DNA from: Mactromeris polynyma
Taxonomy: Eukaryota; Mollusca; Bivalvia; Venerida; Mactridae
DNA length: 64,000 bases
Assembly (NCBI GenBank): GCA_032209605.1
Contig: JASFXZ010000005.1
Coordinates: forward strand, 21,254,905 to 21,318,904
Reading direction: 5' to 3'
This document shows, one piece after another, positions 35,800 to 54,206 of the stretch; the stretch's first letter is position 1, and every line of letters starts with the position of its first letter. The position numbers and the translations under genes were made by a program. The notes beneath the pieces are model-generated. The model searched no databases. It saw nothing but the letters and a program-made list of their open reading frames with translations, and was not told the origin of the DNA.

Positions 35800-36381
35800 T
35801 ATTCATGTATCATTAAATATTGTCAGTTTACAGATATATTTTCCATTTGAGCTGTGCCACAACAAAACCTGTATTAGTGACCAAAACTTCAATTTTCAGG
35901 CTTTTACCTTTTCTAACAGACATATTGTTCAACAACTTTCATTTGAAACCATAAGAATTTAAAATCGGAAGTCTTCTTTTGATAGCAATTCCAATATTAA
36001 GATGCAAAAGTAAGCTACAAAATGTCAAGTCACTTTTTACATTATTCTTCAAAAAGACTTCTGCTCTTCACATGAAAAAAATGCAATCATTTTATATATA
36101 ATATATATTTCAATAGTTTTCATCAAGGCAAACAAAATGATGTATTACTTGACATATTTACACGAAAAAGGTTTTTCGCAAAAAATCACGTATGAGAATT
36201 TCAATCTTCAAAAAAAATATTTCTTCGATTTTGCTCATTTTTTCAGGAATTAAAGACTAACCTATTTCATTGACGAAAATGTCTTGTTTATGAAATATTA
36301 ATGCAAAACATTGTTATTACACAGGAAATATTGACACTAGCCCAGTTGACATCACTCACAACAGTCACAATTAATATGTAC

Positions 36382-36681
36382 TCAAAAACATGTTAGATCA
36401 GTTCTAAGTTTTAATTCTGTTTCCTCAGATAATTTGTCTTTCAGCAGAGTGTGGTAGTGTTCTAACTGGATATTACATATTTCCCATTGGTAAGTTTCCT
36501 TAGTTTTTCTCCAATCAGAAGCCAGAAGAGCAGAAAATGGAGAATGACCCTCGTGCTGTTTGTGTCTTCCGTGGTAATAGTGTTGTGCTTTTTTCACAGT
36601 GTGACATGAGTCTTTTTTTGGGTTGCACTTTCAATATTATGCTGCAATATTCTAGTACTGAAGAAACAAAGCTAGAATCAG
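36382..36681 (-). other. Unassigned open frame, minus strand
   Basis: From about 36680 down to the stop at 36382 the minus strand is open for about 93 codons. The lower half is not low-complexity: it reads SDWRKTKETYQWEICNIQ, then KDKLSEETELKLRTDL, which looks like amphipathic helix. No start codon or clear splice acceptor was found upstream and I do not recognise the family. It abuts a repeat array whose minus strand is also open, so it may be chance. It could equally be a terminal exon of an unannotated minus-strand gene or a pseudogene piece. Confidence 0.2.
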
Positions 36682-36847
36682 ATGAATACAAAGTAGATGT
36701 TTTTGATAGTGTATGTAGCAATGGGAATTGATGTATTAGAAGTGGTTGTATTTGTTGCTGCTGTGGCAACAGAATATGTTGCAGACAATGAATAAGGTGT
36801 AGTAGTATTCTTTACTGTATGCCAAAGTTGTTTTTGTTGATTGATGG

Positions 36848-38420
36848 GTCGTCAACCTAGCTGTTATTGTGTTTGTTGATGATGGTAGAATGGGCTGTTG
36901 ACCTTGTTGCTGATATTGTTTCTTGGTGGTGGTAGAATGGGCTGTTTTCCTTGCTGTTGTGTGTTGATGATGGTAGAATGGGCTGTTGACCTTGTTGTTG
37001 CTGATGTTTGTTGATGGTGGTAGTATGGGCTGTTGATCTTGCTGTTGTGTGTTGATGATGGTAGAATGGGCTGTTGACCTTGTTGTTGCTGATGTTTGTT
37101 GATGGTGGTAGTATGGGCTGTTGATCTTGCTGTTGTGTGTTGATGATGGTAGAATGGGCTGTTGACCTTGTTGTTGCTGATGTTTGTTGATGGTGGTAGT
37201 ATGGGCTGTTGATCTTGCTGTTGTGTGTTGATGATGGTAGAATGGGCTGTTGACCTTGTTGTTGCTGATGTTTGTTGATGGTGGTAGTATGGGCTGTTGA
37301 TCTTGCTGTTGTGTGTTGATGATGGTAGAATGGGCTGTTGACCTTGTTGTTGCTGATGTTTGTTGATGATGGTACAATTGACTGTTGACCTTGTTGTTGC
37401 TGTTGTGTGTTGATGGTGGAAGAATGGGCTGTTGACCTTGCTGTTGCTGCTATGTGTTGATGGTGGAAGAATGTGCTGATATGTGTTGATGGTGGAAGAA
37501 TGGGCTGTTGGCCTTGCTGTTGCTGACATGTGTTGATGGTGGAAGAATGGGCTGTTGACCTTGCTGTTGTGTGTTAATGGTGGAAGAATGGGCTGTTGAC
37601 CTTGCTGTTGTGTGTTGATGATGGTAGAATGGGCTGTTGACCATGTTGTTGCTGATGTTTGTTGATGGTGGTACAATTGACTGTTGACCTAATTGCTGCT
37701 GAATCTGTTGTTTGTCTATGGTGGTAGAATGGGCTGTTGACCTTGCTGCTGAATCTGTTGTTTGTCTATGGTGGTAGAATGGGCTGTTGACCTTGCTGCT
37801 GAATCTGTTGTTTGTCTATGGTGGTAGAATGGGCTGTTGACCTTGCTGCTGAATCTGTTGTTTGTCTATGGTGGTAGAATGGGCTGTTAATGTTTGTTGA
37901 TGGTGGTAGTATGTGCTTTTTACCTTGCTGTTGGTGTTTGTTGATGGTGGTAGTATGGGCTGTTGACCTTGCTGTTGATGATGGTAGAAAGGGCTGTTGT
38001 GAATGTAACGGTAGTGGAATCAAAGCGCTGTGTTGGAGCGTATTGCAGTTATTGTTGACATGTTTGTTGATGGTGGTAAAATGTTGTTGGTTTGATTAAT
38101 GATAATGCTAGGATGAGTTATTGAACATGTTTTTAAGTTATTGTTGGCATGTTTGTTGATGGTTGTAGAATTTTGTTGGTGTGATTAATGATAATGCTAG
38201 GATAGGTCGTTGGAACAAGTTGTTGCAGTTATAGTGTTGAAGTGTGTGTTGGTTGTGGTAGAACGATTTGTTGACCTTGCTGGTTCTGATGTTGGTGTGA
38301 TTGGTGATGGTACTAGATTGGGTCAGTGAACTTGTTGTTTGCTGATGGTTGTAAAATGGGCTGTCGACAGTTGCTCATTATTGTGATTGTTGATGGTGTT
38401 ACGATGGGTACCTTGCTGGA
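36848..38420. repeat. Large minisatellite with 88-bp and 50-bp higher-order units
   Basis: The array consists of 'ttgatgatggtagaatgggc' plus 'tgttgaccttgctgttg' motifs. An 88-bp unit occurs four times (marker 'gatcttgctg' at 37035, 37123, 37211 and 37299). A 50-bp unit starting 'gaatctgttgtttgtctatg' occurs four times (37701, 37751, 37801 and 37851). The edges, especially after 38090, are degenerate. Minus-strand frames of up to 270 codons (Gln/His/Ser/Thr-rich) cross it, but they come from a stop-free repeat. It lies between ORC3 and ZMPSTE24. Confidence 0.9.
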
Positions 38421-40067
38421 AGGTGTGGCTGCATGCAACCCTAACAGTTACATTTGTCGACTGATTTGGGAGTTTTAGTAGGAATAAAATCTCTGTTTTA
38501 GCCTGTTCAACTATTTACATATAAATTATGTGCATAATCCCATCTAGAACCATCCATTGAAATGCCTAGTAATCCGCTTGCCTCACTTTGCTGAACTATT
38601 TTGGACCACTAACGAGAAAACAAAACAATGCAATCCATATCCTAGTTTAGTATAATCGATAAACGCTGAAAAACATCACCGCATCAATTATGAATGACCA
38701 AAAACATAAGCTACAGTGTTTGCGGTGTATTTTGACATGCTTTGCAGTTGATGTAAGCGACGAATTTCAAACCGAAAGTAGAAACTAATTATTACTTAAC
38801 GTCATCAATACATTACAAGTTTTTGCAACGGACGATTTAATTAGGTTTTAAAGTTGTATATTATTTTCATTATAAAAATAATGACTGTACAATGAATCCA
38901 TTTCTCGTATTTCAAGCTAAAATCGATGAATGAAATTGATTTTTTAGTTTAGATGTCTTAAGCGGCTGCGCGTCCGGCTTTGTAGTGTGATTCAGGTAAA
39001 GTAACCAGATTTTGCTAAAATCTCCTTCATTACCCTATTGGGTGTTGCTATTTCTGTATAAATTGTTGTGATTTTGTGCCATAAACACTTTATTAATATA
39101 ATATTAGTTGTTAAAATTACAAAAGACGTAGTTTTTCAGTGTACTAGAAGTGATATAGTTATCGGATAAAACTGTCTGGAGCAAGAGTCGCTCGAACAGC
39201 CGTGCGTTCAGTTACGGCTATCAGACCTATCGTTTCGTAACGTTTTGCAATTTGGTTCCCGTGTGCAACCAATGTGCTATGGTGGGCAAGGGATAAAATA
39301 GAAAACGTTCGCCACTGATAGCCGTAACTGAACGCAGGGCAGGACTAAGTGTATTGGGTTAGTGTCTTTTACGAAGAAATAGGCATCAATTTGCATGTAA
39401 GATGAAACATAGTTACATGGCTGTAAATTCGTGGAAAATGAATGGTTGCTTTTCTAGCTGGCCAAGTGGGTCGAATTTTCAGCCTCATTTCAAATACAAA
39501 TACAATTTGTGGTCGATTTTCGAAAAAATAAGATTCAAAAGAATAAGTTCCCCATTGAAACTGAATGGCTTTGTGGGAATGAATGAACAGTTAAACATGC
39601 AATTATCTAAAGACTAGATCATTTTTTAAAAGAACTTTTCTCTTCAATAATTATATGCAATATCTACCAAGTATTTTATATCAGGAACATGAGGATGTGA
39701 ATTAGTGATTCACCAGCTGGTAATTGTAACAAATAAATTCACACTAATTGATACCGGTATAGACATGGAACCTAGGTCCTCCCTTAAAATTTGTTTTGTT
39801 TGGTATAAGCCTACCCAGGGAAATTTAGGTGGGTAGGTAATTATTTCTTTACTAATTACTTTTTTATACAGTCATACTAATACTCATACTAGTGGCAACT
39901 ATTAATTTGCTGCCAACAAAATTTCTCACACATACCCCTAAAAGAACTTCAAAAATTCAAATTCATTCCTAGACTACAGTATAAATATGTATATTTATAA
40001 TTTTTATTTCAGTTCCAGACGTTGAGGCTGCTGTATTTTTAATAGTTGAAAACACCATAGAAGCATT
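38421..40067. other. Intergenic DNA and presumed ZMPSTE24 5' region
   Basis: No coding exon is recognised. A 'tttatttcag' at about 40002-40011 just upstream of the ATG could be a splice acceptor, so a non-coding first exon may lie in this stretch. A 137-bp inverted-repeat element is listed at 39201. The rest is unassigned. Confidence 0.45.
39201..39337. mobile_element. 137-bp inverted-repeat element upstream of ZMPSTE24
   Basis: The ends 'gcgttcagttacggctatca' and 'tgatagccgtaactgaacgc' are perfect inverted repeats about 22 bp long. Its position about 0.7-0.9 kb before the ATG places it in or near the promoter region. Confidence 0.75.
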
Positions 40068-47709
<7,642 letters not shown>

Positions 47710-47879
47710 TTGCATTTGTGAATTCTAGTTCTCAATGAAGGTTTTGAATTGTGAATGCTAGTTTTTGATGAAGGTTTACGACCAAAATAATGTAAATTTA
47801 TGTATGTGGCTACTAAGAACTCAGTTGTCGTATGAAGGAGTAGAATTGCTTTTGCATTGAAGTTCAAACTCATACATGT

Positions 47880-48118
47880 GCATTCTATTTGTGGTTCAAA
47901 TTAAAGATTTTGAGTTATTTTGTAACAGACTCTAAACGATATGTTTCTCTATGTTGCCTCCTCCAGATAACCAAGTACTTTAGTAACAGACTCGAAATAT
48001 TTTAATTGTTTCTCTGTAACTTTTGTCCTGATAACCAAGAACTTTTGTAACAAACTCGAAATATTTTAATTGTTTCTCTGTTATTTTTGTCCTGATCACC
48101 ACGCATTTTGTCCTCTTC
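47880..48118. repeat. 64-bp tandem repeat in ZMPSTE24 3' UTR
   Basis: Three imperfect units contain 'gtaacagactcgaaatattt', 'taattgtttctctg' and 'tcctgataaccaag'. The second and third are the most alike, with markers at 47966 and 48030. Confidence 0.75.
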
Positions 48119-48457
48119 ACCAGGACATATTTTTATTTATGTAGCACTCAATGTTTTGATTTTATATCACAATAAATAATGTTTAGATTATTTGTTTACT
48201 ATAGTGATAATACTATCCATATCTTTACTCTTAAAAATCTCATTGTATTGACTTCAGCTAGCTGTGAGTCAATATTATGTGAAGGTTATTGTACTATATT
48301 GTTGTCCTCTTAAAAATATAGTTTGCTCACAGTGTCTGGCCATTCTTTTAGATGCAAGAAATGTACAAAATTTCACTTTTAGACATATGTGTGGAAATAA
48401 GAACTTTATGATTGTTTTGTGTATATTTTGTAGCCTTTTCACTGCGATTCAAGTCTT

Positions 48458-48463
48458 AATAAA
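48458..48463 (+). terminator. Candidate ZMPSTE24 poly(A) signal
   Basis: AATAAA lies about 750 bp after the stop, followed by a 'tgtttgtccaccttgtt' stretch. An earlier AATAAA near 48172 and an ATTAAA near 47902 are alternatives. Confidence 0.45.
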
Positions 48464-48536
48464 AATATGAAAAAAAATGTTTGTCCACCTTGTTAATAAA
48501 AAACTTCAACATTTGTATACATGTATTCAACAAAGT

Positions 48537-48542
48537 TTTATT
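48537..48542 (-). terminator. Candidate distal PSMG1 poly(A) signal
   Basis: AATAAA on the minus strand lies about 710 bp beyond the PSMG1 stop. A nearer minus-strand AATAAA at 48982-48987 (264 bp beyond the stop) is an equally good candidate. If the distal one is used, the ends of PSMG1 and ZMPSTE24 nearly touch. Confidence 0.35.
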
Positions 48543-48717
48543 ACTGTAAAATTTGATGGTAGTGGCAGACCTCAAAAAGTACTGAAAACATTTGGAATAT
48601 GAATTTAAAAACAAATTGAGAAAGAATATAATTCACATGTACATTGATTTTCATGTGTCGGGAGCAAAAATTCCAATCAATACTAACCATGATGAAAATT
48701 CCTTATACATTAACATA

Positions 48718-48865
48718 CAGTAAAACCTCACTTTAAAACCACCTCAATAATAAAACCACACTTCCAGAACAATTTCACTGCTTTACTCAACTCAATACTA
48801 AGACCACCTCAACAAGACCATTTTTCAATGGTCCCAAGGATGGTCTTATTATCGAGGTTTTACTG
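48718..48865. mobile_element. Family A TA-flanked MITE between ZMPSTE24 and PSMG1
   Basis: The 148-bp copy runs from 'cagtaaaacctcactttaaa' to 'ttatcgaggttttactg' with TA on both sides. It could be transcribed in the PSMG1 3' UTR if the distal poly(A) site is used. Confidence 0.85.
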
Positions 48866-49250
48866 TATTATATGCTTTTGAAGTACATTCTGCAGACTGC
48901 AATTGATTTGATTTTATGTACAAGTAAATGATCATATGAATAATTTTTTGTCTCAAAATTGTTCCACTGGTGACCCACTTCTTTATTACAGTAATGATCT
49001 GTGACTGTGATATACGTAAACGATGTTTTCAATCTCAAAATGGGCGTACAATAACCAACCAATGACCTTGACACGAGCTGTAGCAACTGGTCATTGAGCA
49101 TCTTCTCTTCAATCCCAGACCAGCAGGGAGTGTGAAGAATTTCAACATTTTCACAAAATAATGGTGAAGTGATTCAAAAGTCACACAACGGTGATGTGAG
49201 TGAAACAGCTTCGGATATTTGATAACACATCTTGTTTCTCCATTTTTCAA

Positions 49251-52200
49251 TCACAGATACATTGTATTCTTCATTGAGTACAAGTCCACAATACGATTGA
49301 CCACGTCATCAGCTGTTGGATTAATCTGAAATATAAACAATTTTGTCTTTGTTCACCAAATGAATGAAAAGAATATTGTTAGACTTGTGAAGTATTTACA
49401 TTACAGTAAACTTCTATCAATTTGAACACTTCTGCAAATCAGTGGATATTAGGTCTTCTTGTTTCAAACACATTCAAAATCCTAAAACAACATGCAGTAT
49501 CCATGAAATAAAAAAAGATGTTAGCACAAGGCAATATGAAATGATAGATTTTACACTCGGTGTAACACAAGGAAACAGTTTATACAAGTTGCTGATAAAT
49601 TAAACTGTTAAAAAACAACCAATTGTGACACAATATCTGTACATGTACCAATGATCTACGAAGCCAACTTCTACAAGGGTGACATTTCAGGTAAGTTTTC
49701 ATAAGCAAATCCAGGAAATTACATTAAGAAGGTCTTGTGAGTTACTTAGCAACTTCAGTCCATAAAGATTTATATGCAATGATAAGGAGTGTCGGATTCA
49801 TCAATCACACAGCATGAGTAGCTTCAGAGGTTTTGGAAGTGGGTCTTCTTATTCCAAGAGGGCTTGCTATAAGGCTTAGAACATGTGTTTATTTCCTGTA
49901 TCATGCTGAAAAAGTTGGGTCCGCATGTAGGGATTCTTCTTTTCCTACATAGTGTTCATGTATTTCTATAGGGCCAGGGATCCCTATTCTCTGAGTTTTG
50001 TATTTTAAAAAGACCGGTCTGTATAAAATATGGTGGAGCAGATCATGGGACAAATACCAATGACAAATATTGTACAAAATAAAGACATAATAGTTATATT
50101 AAAGAGATTTACATGTCATAACTAAATGATATCTTGAACAATATAACGTATCAGAAAATTATTACCTGTATTAAATCTCTTATTGGAGTTGATTCCAGCA
50201 ATGGTTTAAATATTTTCATAGAGGCAGAATCTAGGTAGATTGTTTCTGTATAACATACATACAGCACTGCTCTCACTTCTAACATTTGAGCATAAGTCAA
50301 TACTAAAATGAAAAACATTTTTCTGATCAGAGTCCGAACCATTCGGTGCAGCCTGCCCCTTTTGCCGGCATCTTTTACCCATCATCCTCTGTACCCAGGC
50401 TATTCATAACATATATGATACCCTCGACAAACTGACTAAAAATGAGGTGAAATCCTGCAGCTTGATTGGCGGCATGACGCACACCTCATGCGATACAGAA
50501 ATTGCCGAGGAGTTACAGATGAAATCCCTCTTCTGAGTGATCCAATGACAACAATAGCTCTTCACAAAGGAGATTCTTTCTTTTTGGTAATCTTCCATTT
50601 CATTGGTCGAAAAATGTTAATGAATATTCATGCATTACGAACTTCGGAAGTTTCGCTAGCCAATTTGCCCAGGGTGTCATTTAGGTTATGAATAGCCTGG
50701 GTACTGAGAATGTTGCCTATTGAAGTATCTAAATAACACGAGGCTATGCAACAAATGCCATCATGTAAGTAACATCACAGTAGCTTAATATACATGTACA
50801 TCTTTATTATATGACTATTAATCATCAAATGCCTTTACAAATTACATACTGTGCTGACAAGTAACAGTAACTCATACATAATACAGTAATACATCCTAGG
50901 TTAGTTCTCTTTATGTAACAACAAATATAGAATACACAACACATGTGTACATTTTTGTGTACATTTATTATTAAATAGATAGATAAGTTTATTTTCAATA
51001 TCTGTAGGCCGGAGGTAAAATATGTGCTAGTAGTACAGCTGCTAGATTAGACCCGGGAAACAGTTACAGTGATGATGTTTAATTGTTATTGTAAAGGAAA
51101 AGTTGATGACCCATACACCAGTCAAAGATCTATCACAAAACTGTTCCTTTCAGCCAACAGCTCAGACAAGCTTAACATAATGATGTAAACAACTTACATT
51201 GTGCTGGAAGCCCAGAAATAAGATTTGGTTGCTCTAAATATTTACACACCGGAGTTCCGAGACACTTTGTGGTTTTCAAAGCCCGTAGAAATGGAGGGTC
51301 CATATCTGATACAGGTACCTCACTCTTGTATTCACTTGTCATACTTGTACACAGTATAGACATGTAAAAGTATTGTGAATCTGTACTAAGGCAAGAAAAC
51401 AACTGAAATCGAACAACATTCATTTAATAATATTCCACTAAAATGGTTTTATTAGAATGCTAGAAATGACTAAATATTTCATTTCAGGATATGATAAACA
51501 ATACAAACCTTAAGCACCTATCACTATATAATATTTCTTAGTTTTATTCCATCTGAAAGGGGATAATTTGACAGGATAACTTTACAGGTTTTAATATTAT
51601 ATCAGACTCAACATAAATCCATAATTGTCAAAGCAGCAAGAACAATGTGGCAATGTTTTAAACATTGTTTTATGAAATGTATTCTAACACTGCATGTTTC
51701 TGTTTGTTACTTAGGATATAGTCCTTTTTTACATGTTGCAGGTCACATGACTGATTTTTCTTAATAAGTCCAAGTCCTTATGCACGTAATCTGCATTTAA
51801 CTCATTTAAGAGTACCGGTAGCTGGTTTGATAATGCAGTAAATCGTACCGAATTTATTATCCCATTTACAACTAGTATACATAGCTCAACAGTCACTATG
51901 TGTATTTCATGTAAACCTTATTCCAACTATATCAGTCAATAATGAAATTCATACTACTGTACCGATCTGACAATTAAGACTCATTTGATGATCTAAGAAC
52001 CTGTGGCAGGTTGAAAAAATCTTACTACATATATATTTATAGTACCACCACTGATTAATGGATTGTTTTTGAAAAATAATTGTACATATTGTATACCAAT
52101 AGATTGTTAAGTCTGTTGTACATTTGTATTAGAAATAAATTTATTATCATTTATTATCATGACAATTTATATTAAGCAAACTATGTCCACCAACACATAT

Positions 52201-54206
52201 CAAAATCAATCACCTTCTTGCATCAACTTCTTTCAGGATAAGTACAATTATACAACTATAACCATAATAAGTTAAAACTGGATTTAAAAGTCCAAACATA
52301 ATTTTTTTGACACATACCTGTTCTGTGAAAGAATAAGATTGTTCAGGGCTGACATCTGTTTTACATAAGCATAAAAATGCATAAGGAATTTGCCTAGATC
52401 TGTAAATGTAGCATGTTTTGTCTGAGGGAGATTTTTGATCAAATGTATTCACATCAGTTTCTTCCATCCCACTGAATATAGCACCAATAATGTAATAGTC
52501 GTCATTCAAGATGTAAGCTTCAGCAAATCCTGTAAGTGAAAAAAATTAACAATGTCAATTGCCAACAATCATAATAAATCAGCTTATACTTCAAACTAGG
52601 ATTACAGCACTACCAAAATAGCTGACAGTTGGTAAAGTGTCCGATTTGAAAGTTTGAGTGCGGGAGGTAATGGGTTGATCCCTGACTCCATTTCACCAAA
52701 GACATGAAAAATTGTGCTGGTGCTACCTTACTAGGCACTCAGTATATAAAGGGTAGCATCAAGAGATAAATAAGACCAGGTAAGAAGCTGTTAGTGGATA
52801 CCTTGTCGGTCACTCAAGAGTTTTTTAACTTGTGTTACTTGTTGATCATATGCAACGTTAAATAAAGCCCTTTATCATTATAAATTTAAAATCTTGTCGA
52901 AGTTAAATGTCCACCTAGTTATCCAGTATTAATACGTAAGTTGTTTAGGGAGTATCTCAGAGACATGACCAAATTGCATTCCACTAATTATTTCTAGACT
53001 CATTTACCTACCTGCAGATGCTGGTCCAACAGCAACAATGAGAGTCTGACATGGCAATTTTCCACTTGGTATTTTCAACAATTCAGCTCGAACTAAGGGA
53101 GACCACCTTACTTTGGTTCTGTACAAAAACAAATTAGAAAACTATGCAACAAGATAAAGAGCACAGGACAAAGACAAATATAAAAGACACAAGGGCAATA
53201 AAATAAATAATTTATAAAGTTATACATACAATTAAATATTGCCAAAGCTCTTGGTCATTGCCTATAATATATAATATGAAATGAATAGGTGTTATCTTAC
53301 TTATACCTATTTCAGGAACAGAAGACATTCAATCCCTAACAGGGCCTTTGATATGCCTATAGTGACATGCTATAGAAAATAAGATGTCTTTAGTGACATT
53401 ACATTGACAATAAACATGCTGTCCTAACAATCCTATTATTTGGACTAGATCACGACTGACCAGCGATGGTCAGCTGACATGAAATCTCCCCTATTTTTTG
53501 GCCTGGGGCATTAGCCCAATACCATAGTATCTATGCTACATATCAGGTGATGTTCATTTGACCATATTTCCATAAGTGCGAAGAACTAATCGGGGAGTTA
53601 GTAGTTCAGCACATGCCACTTTACATCGCATAATAAAAACACTGAAAATGTTTAAAATATACATGACAAGCATACTGAGTCAATATTTAAGAATTTCTAA
53701 TCCTTTACTTATATGTGCTATGTTTCATGGTCGCCACCAATCTGAAAATATTCTACAATTAATGATTTTAAGTTTAGTTCCAAGTGGACAACATGCATGG
53801 CATTTGGTGATTTCATCCAGTAAATCATAAAACCATCGTACAGTAGGTTTCTTTTGTATTTAATTAAGACCCAGGTATAAATTTGAAAGTCATTGTTTCC
53901 AATTTTCTTAACAGTTTCCAAAATTGGTTACGATAAGTAATTGTTCAATGGTACAATATTTATATACAGAGGTGCACGGTTAACACTAAACAGTCGCGAA
54001 ATGATGTGAATATAGCAGAGTCATTCGGGTTTCCCTCCGTTTTACCGGATTATTTACAGTTAATTCGTATAAAACATAGTCTAATATGTCAGTTCAATAC
54101 ATGAAAACAATACTAACGTAGCTATTTCGAGAGAATCATCATCCTCTTCATCATCATCTACGGCTCTTGAAAATGATGGGACAATTTCTCCAAAGAACGT
54201 CGCCAT
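49251..54206 (-). CDS. PSMG1: PSMG1, proteasome assembly chaperone 1 (complete, 6 exons)
   Basis: Minus-strand exons are 54118-54206, 53012-53118, 52318-52529, 51198-51402, 50166-50302 and 49251-49325, all GT-AG and in phase, giving 274 residues (human 288). The start MATFFGEIVPSF matches the human N-terminus and is followed by an acidic run, DDDEEDDD. Later blocks PPFLRALKT, LEQPNLISGLPAQ and AVLYVCYTE are conserved in PSMG1. The protein pairs with PSMG2 to scaffold assembly of the 20S alpha ring in the cytosol and is degraded when the proteasome matures. The C-terminus ends MYL, a hydrophobic-Tyr-X ending that in this family docks into alpha-ring pockets. It is convergent with ZMPSTE24; nothing in the sequence shows specific regulation. 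Confidence 0.95.
50383..50711. mobile_element. 330-bp inverted-repeat element (PSMG1 intron 4)
   Basis: Ends 'gtacccaggctattcataac' and 'gttatgaatagcctgggtac' are perfect inverted repeats, with slightly diverged outermost bases ('catcctct' and 'tgagaatg'). It is more GC-rich than its surroundings and has no ORF of note. Confidence 0.8.
52612..52875 (+). mobile_element. tRNA-derived SINE (PSMG1 intron 2)
   Basis: The head 'acagttggtaaagtgtccga' and B-box-like 'gggttgatccctgact' are followed by 'tcaccaaagacatgaaaa', 'cactcagtatataaagggt' and a tail 'gcaacgttaaataaagccc'. It differs from S1 and S2 and represents another SINE family. Confidence 0.55.

Noticed and set aside
36864..37676. 270-codon Gln/His/Ser/Thr-rich minus-strand ORF
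   Set aside because: It is a translation of the minisatellite. The 88-bp unit shifts frame each repeat, and a 213-codon ORF in another frame overlaps it, so there is no sign of a selected reading frame.
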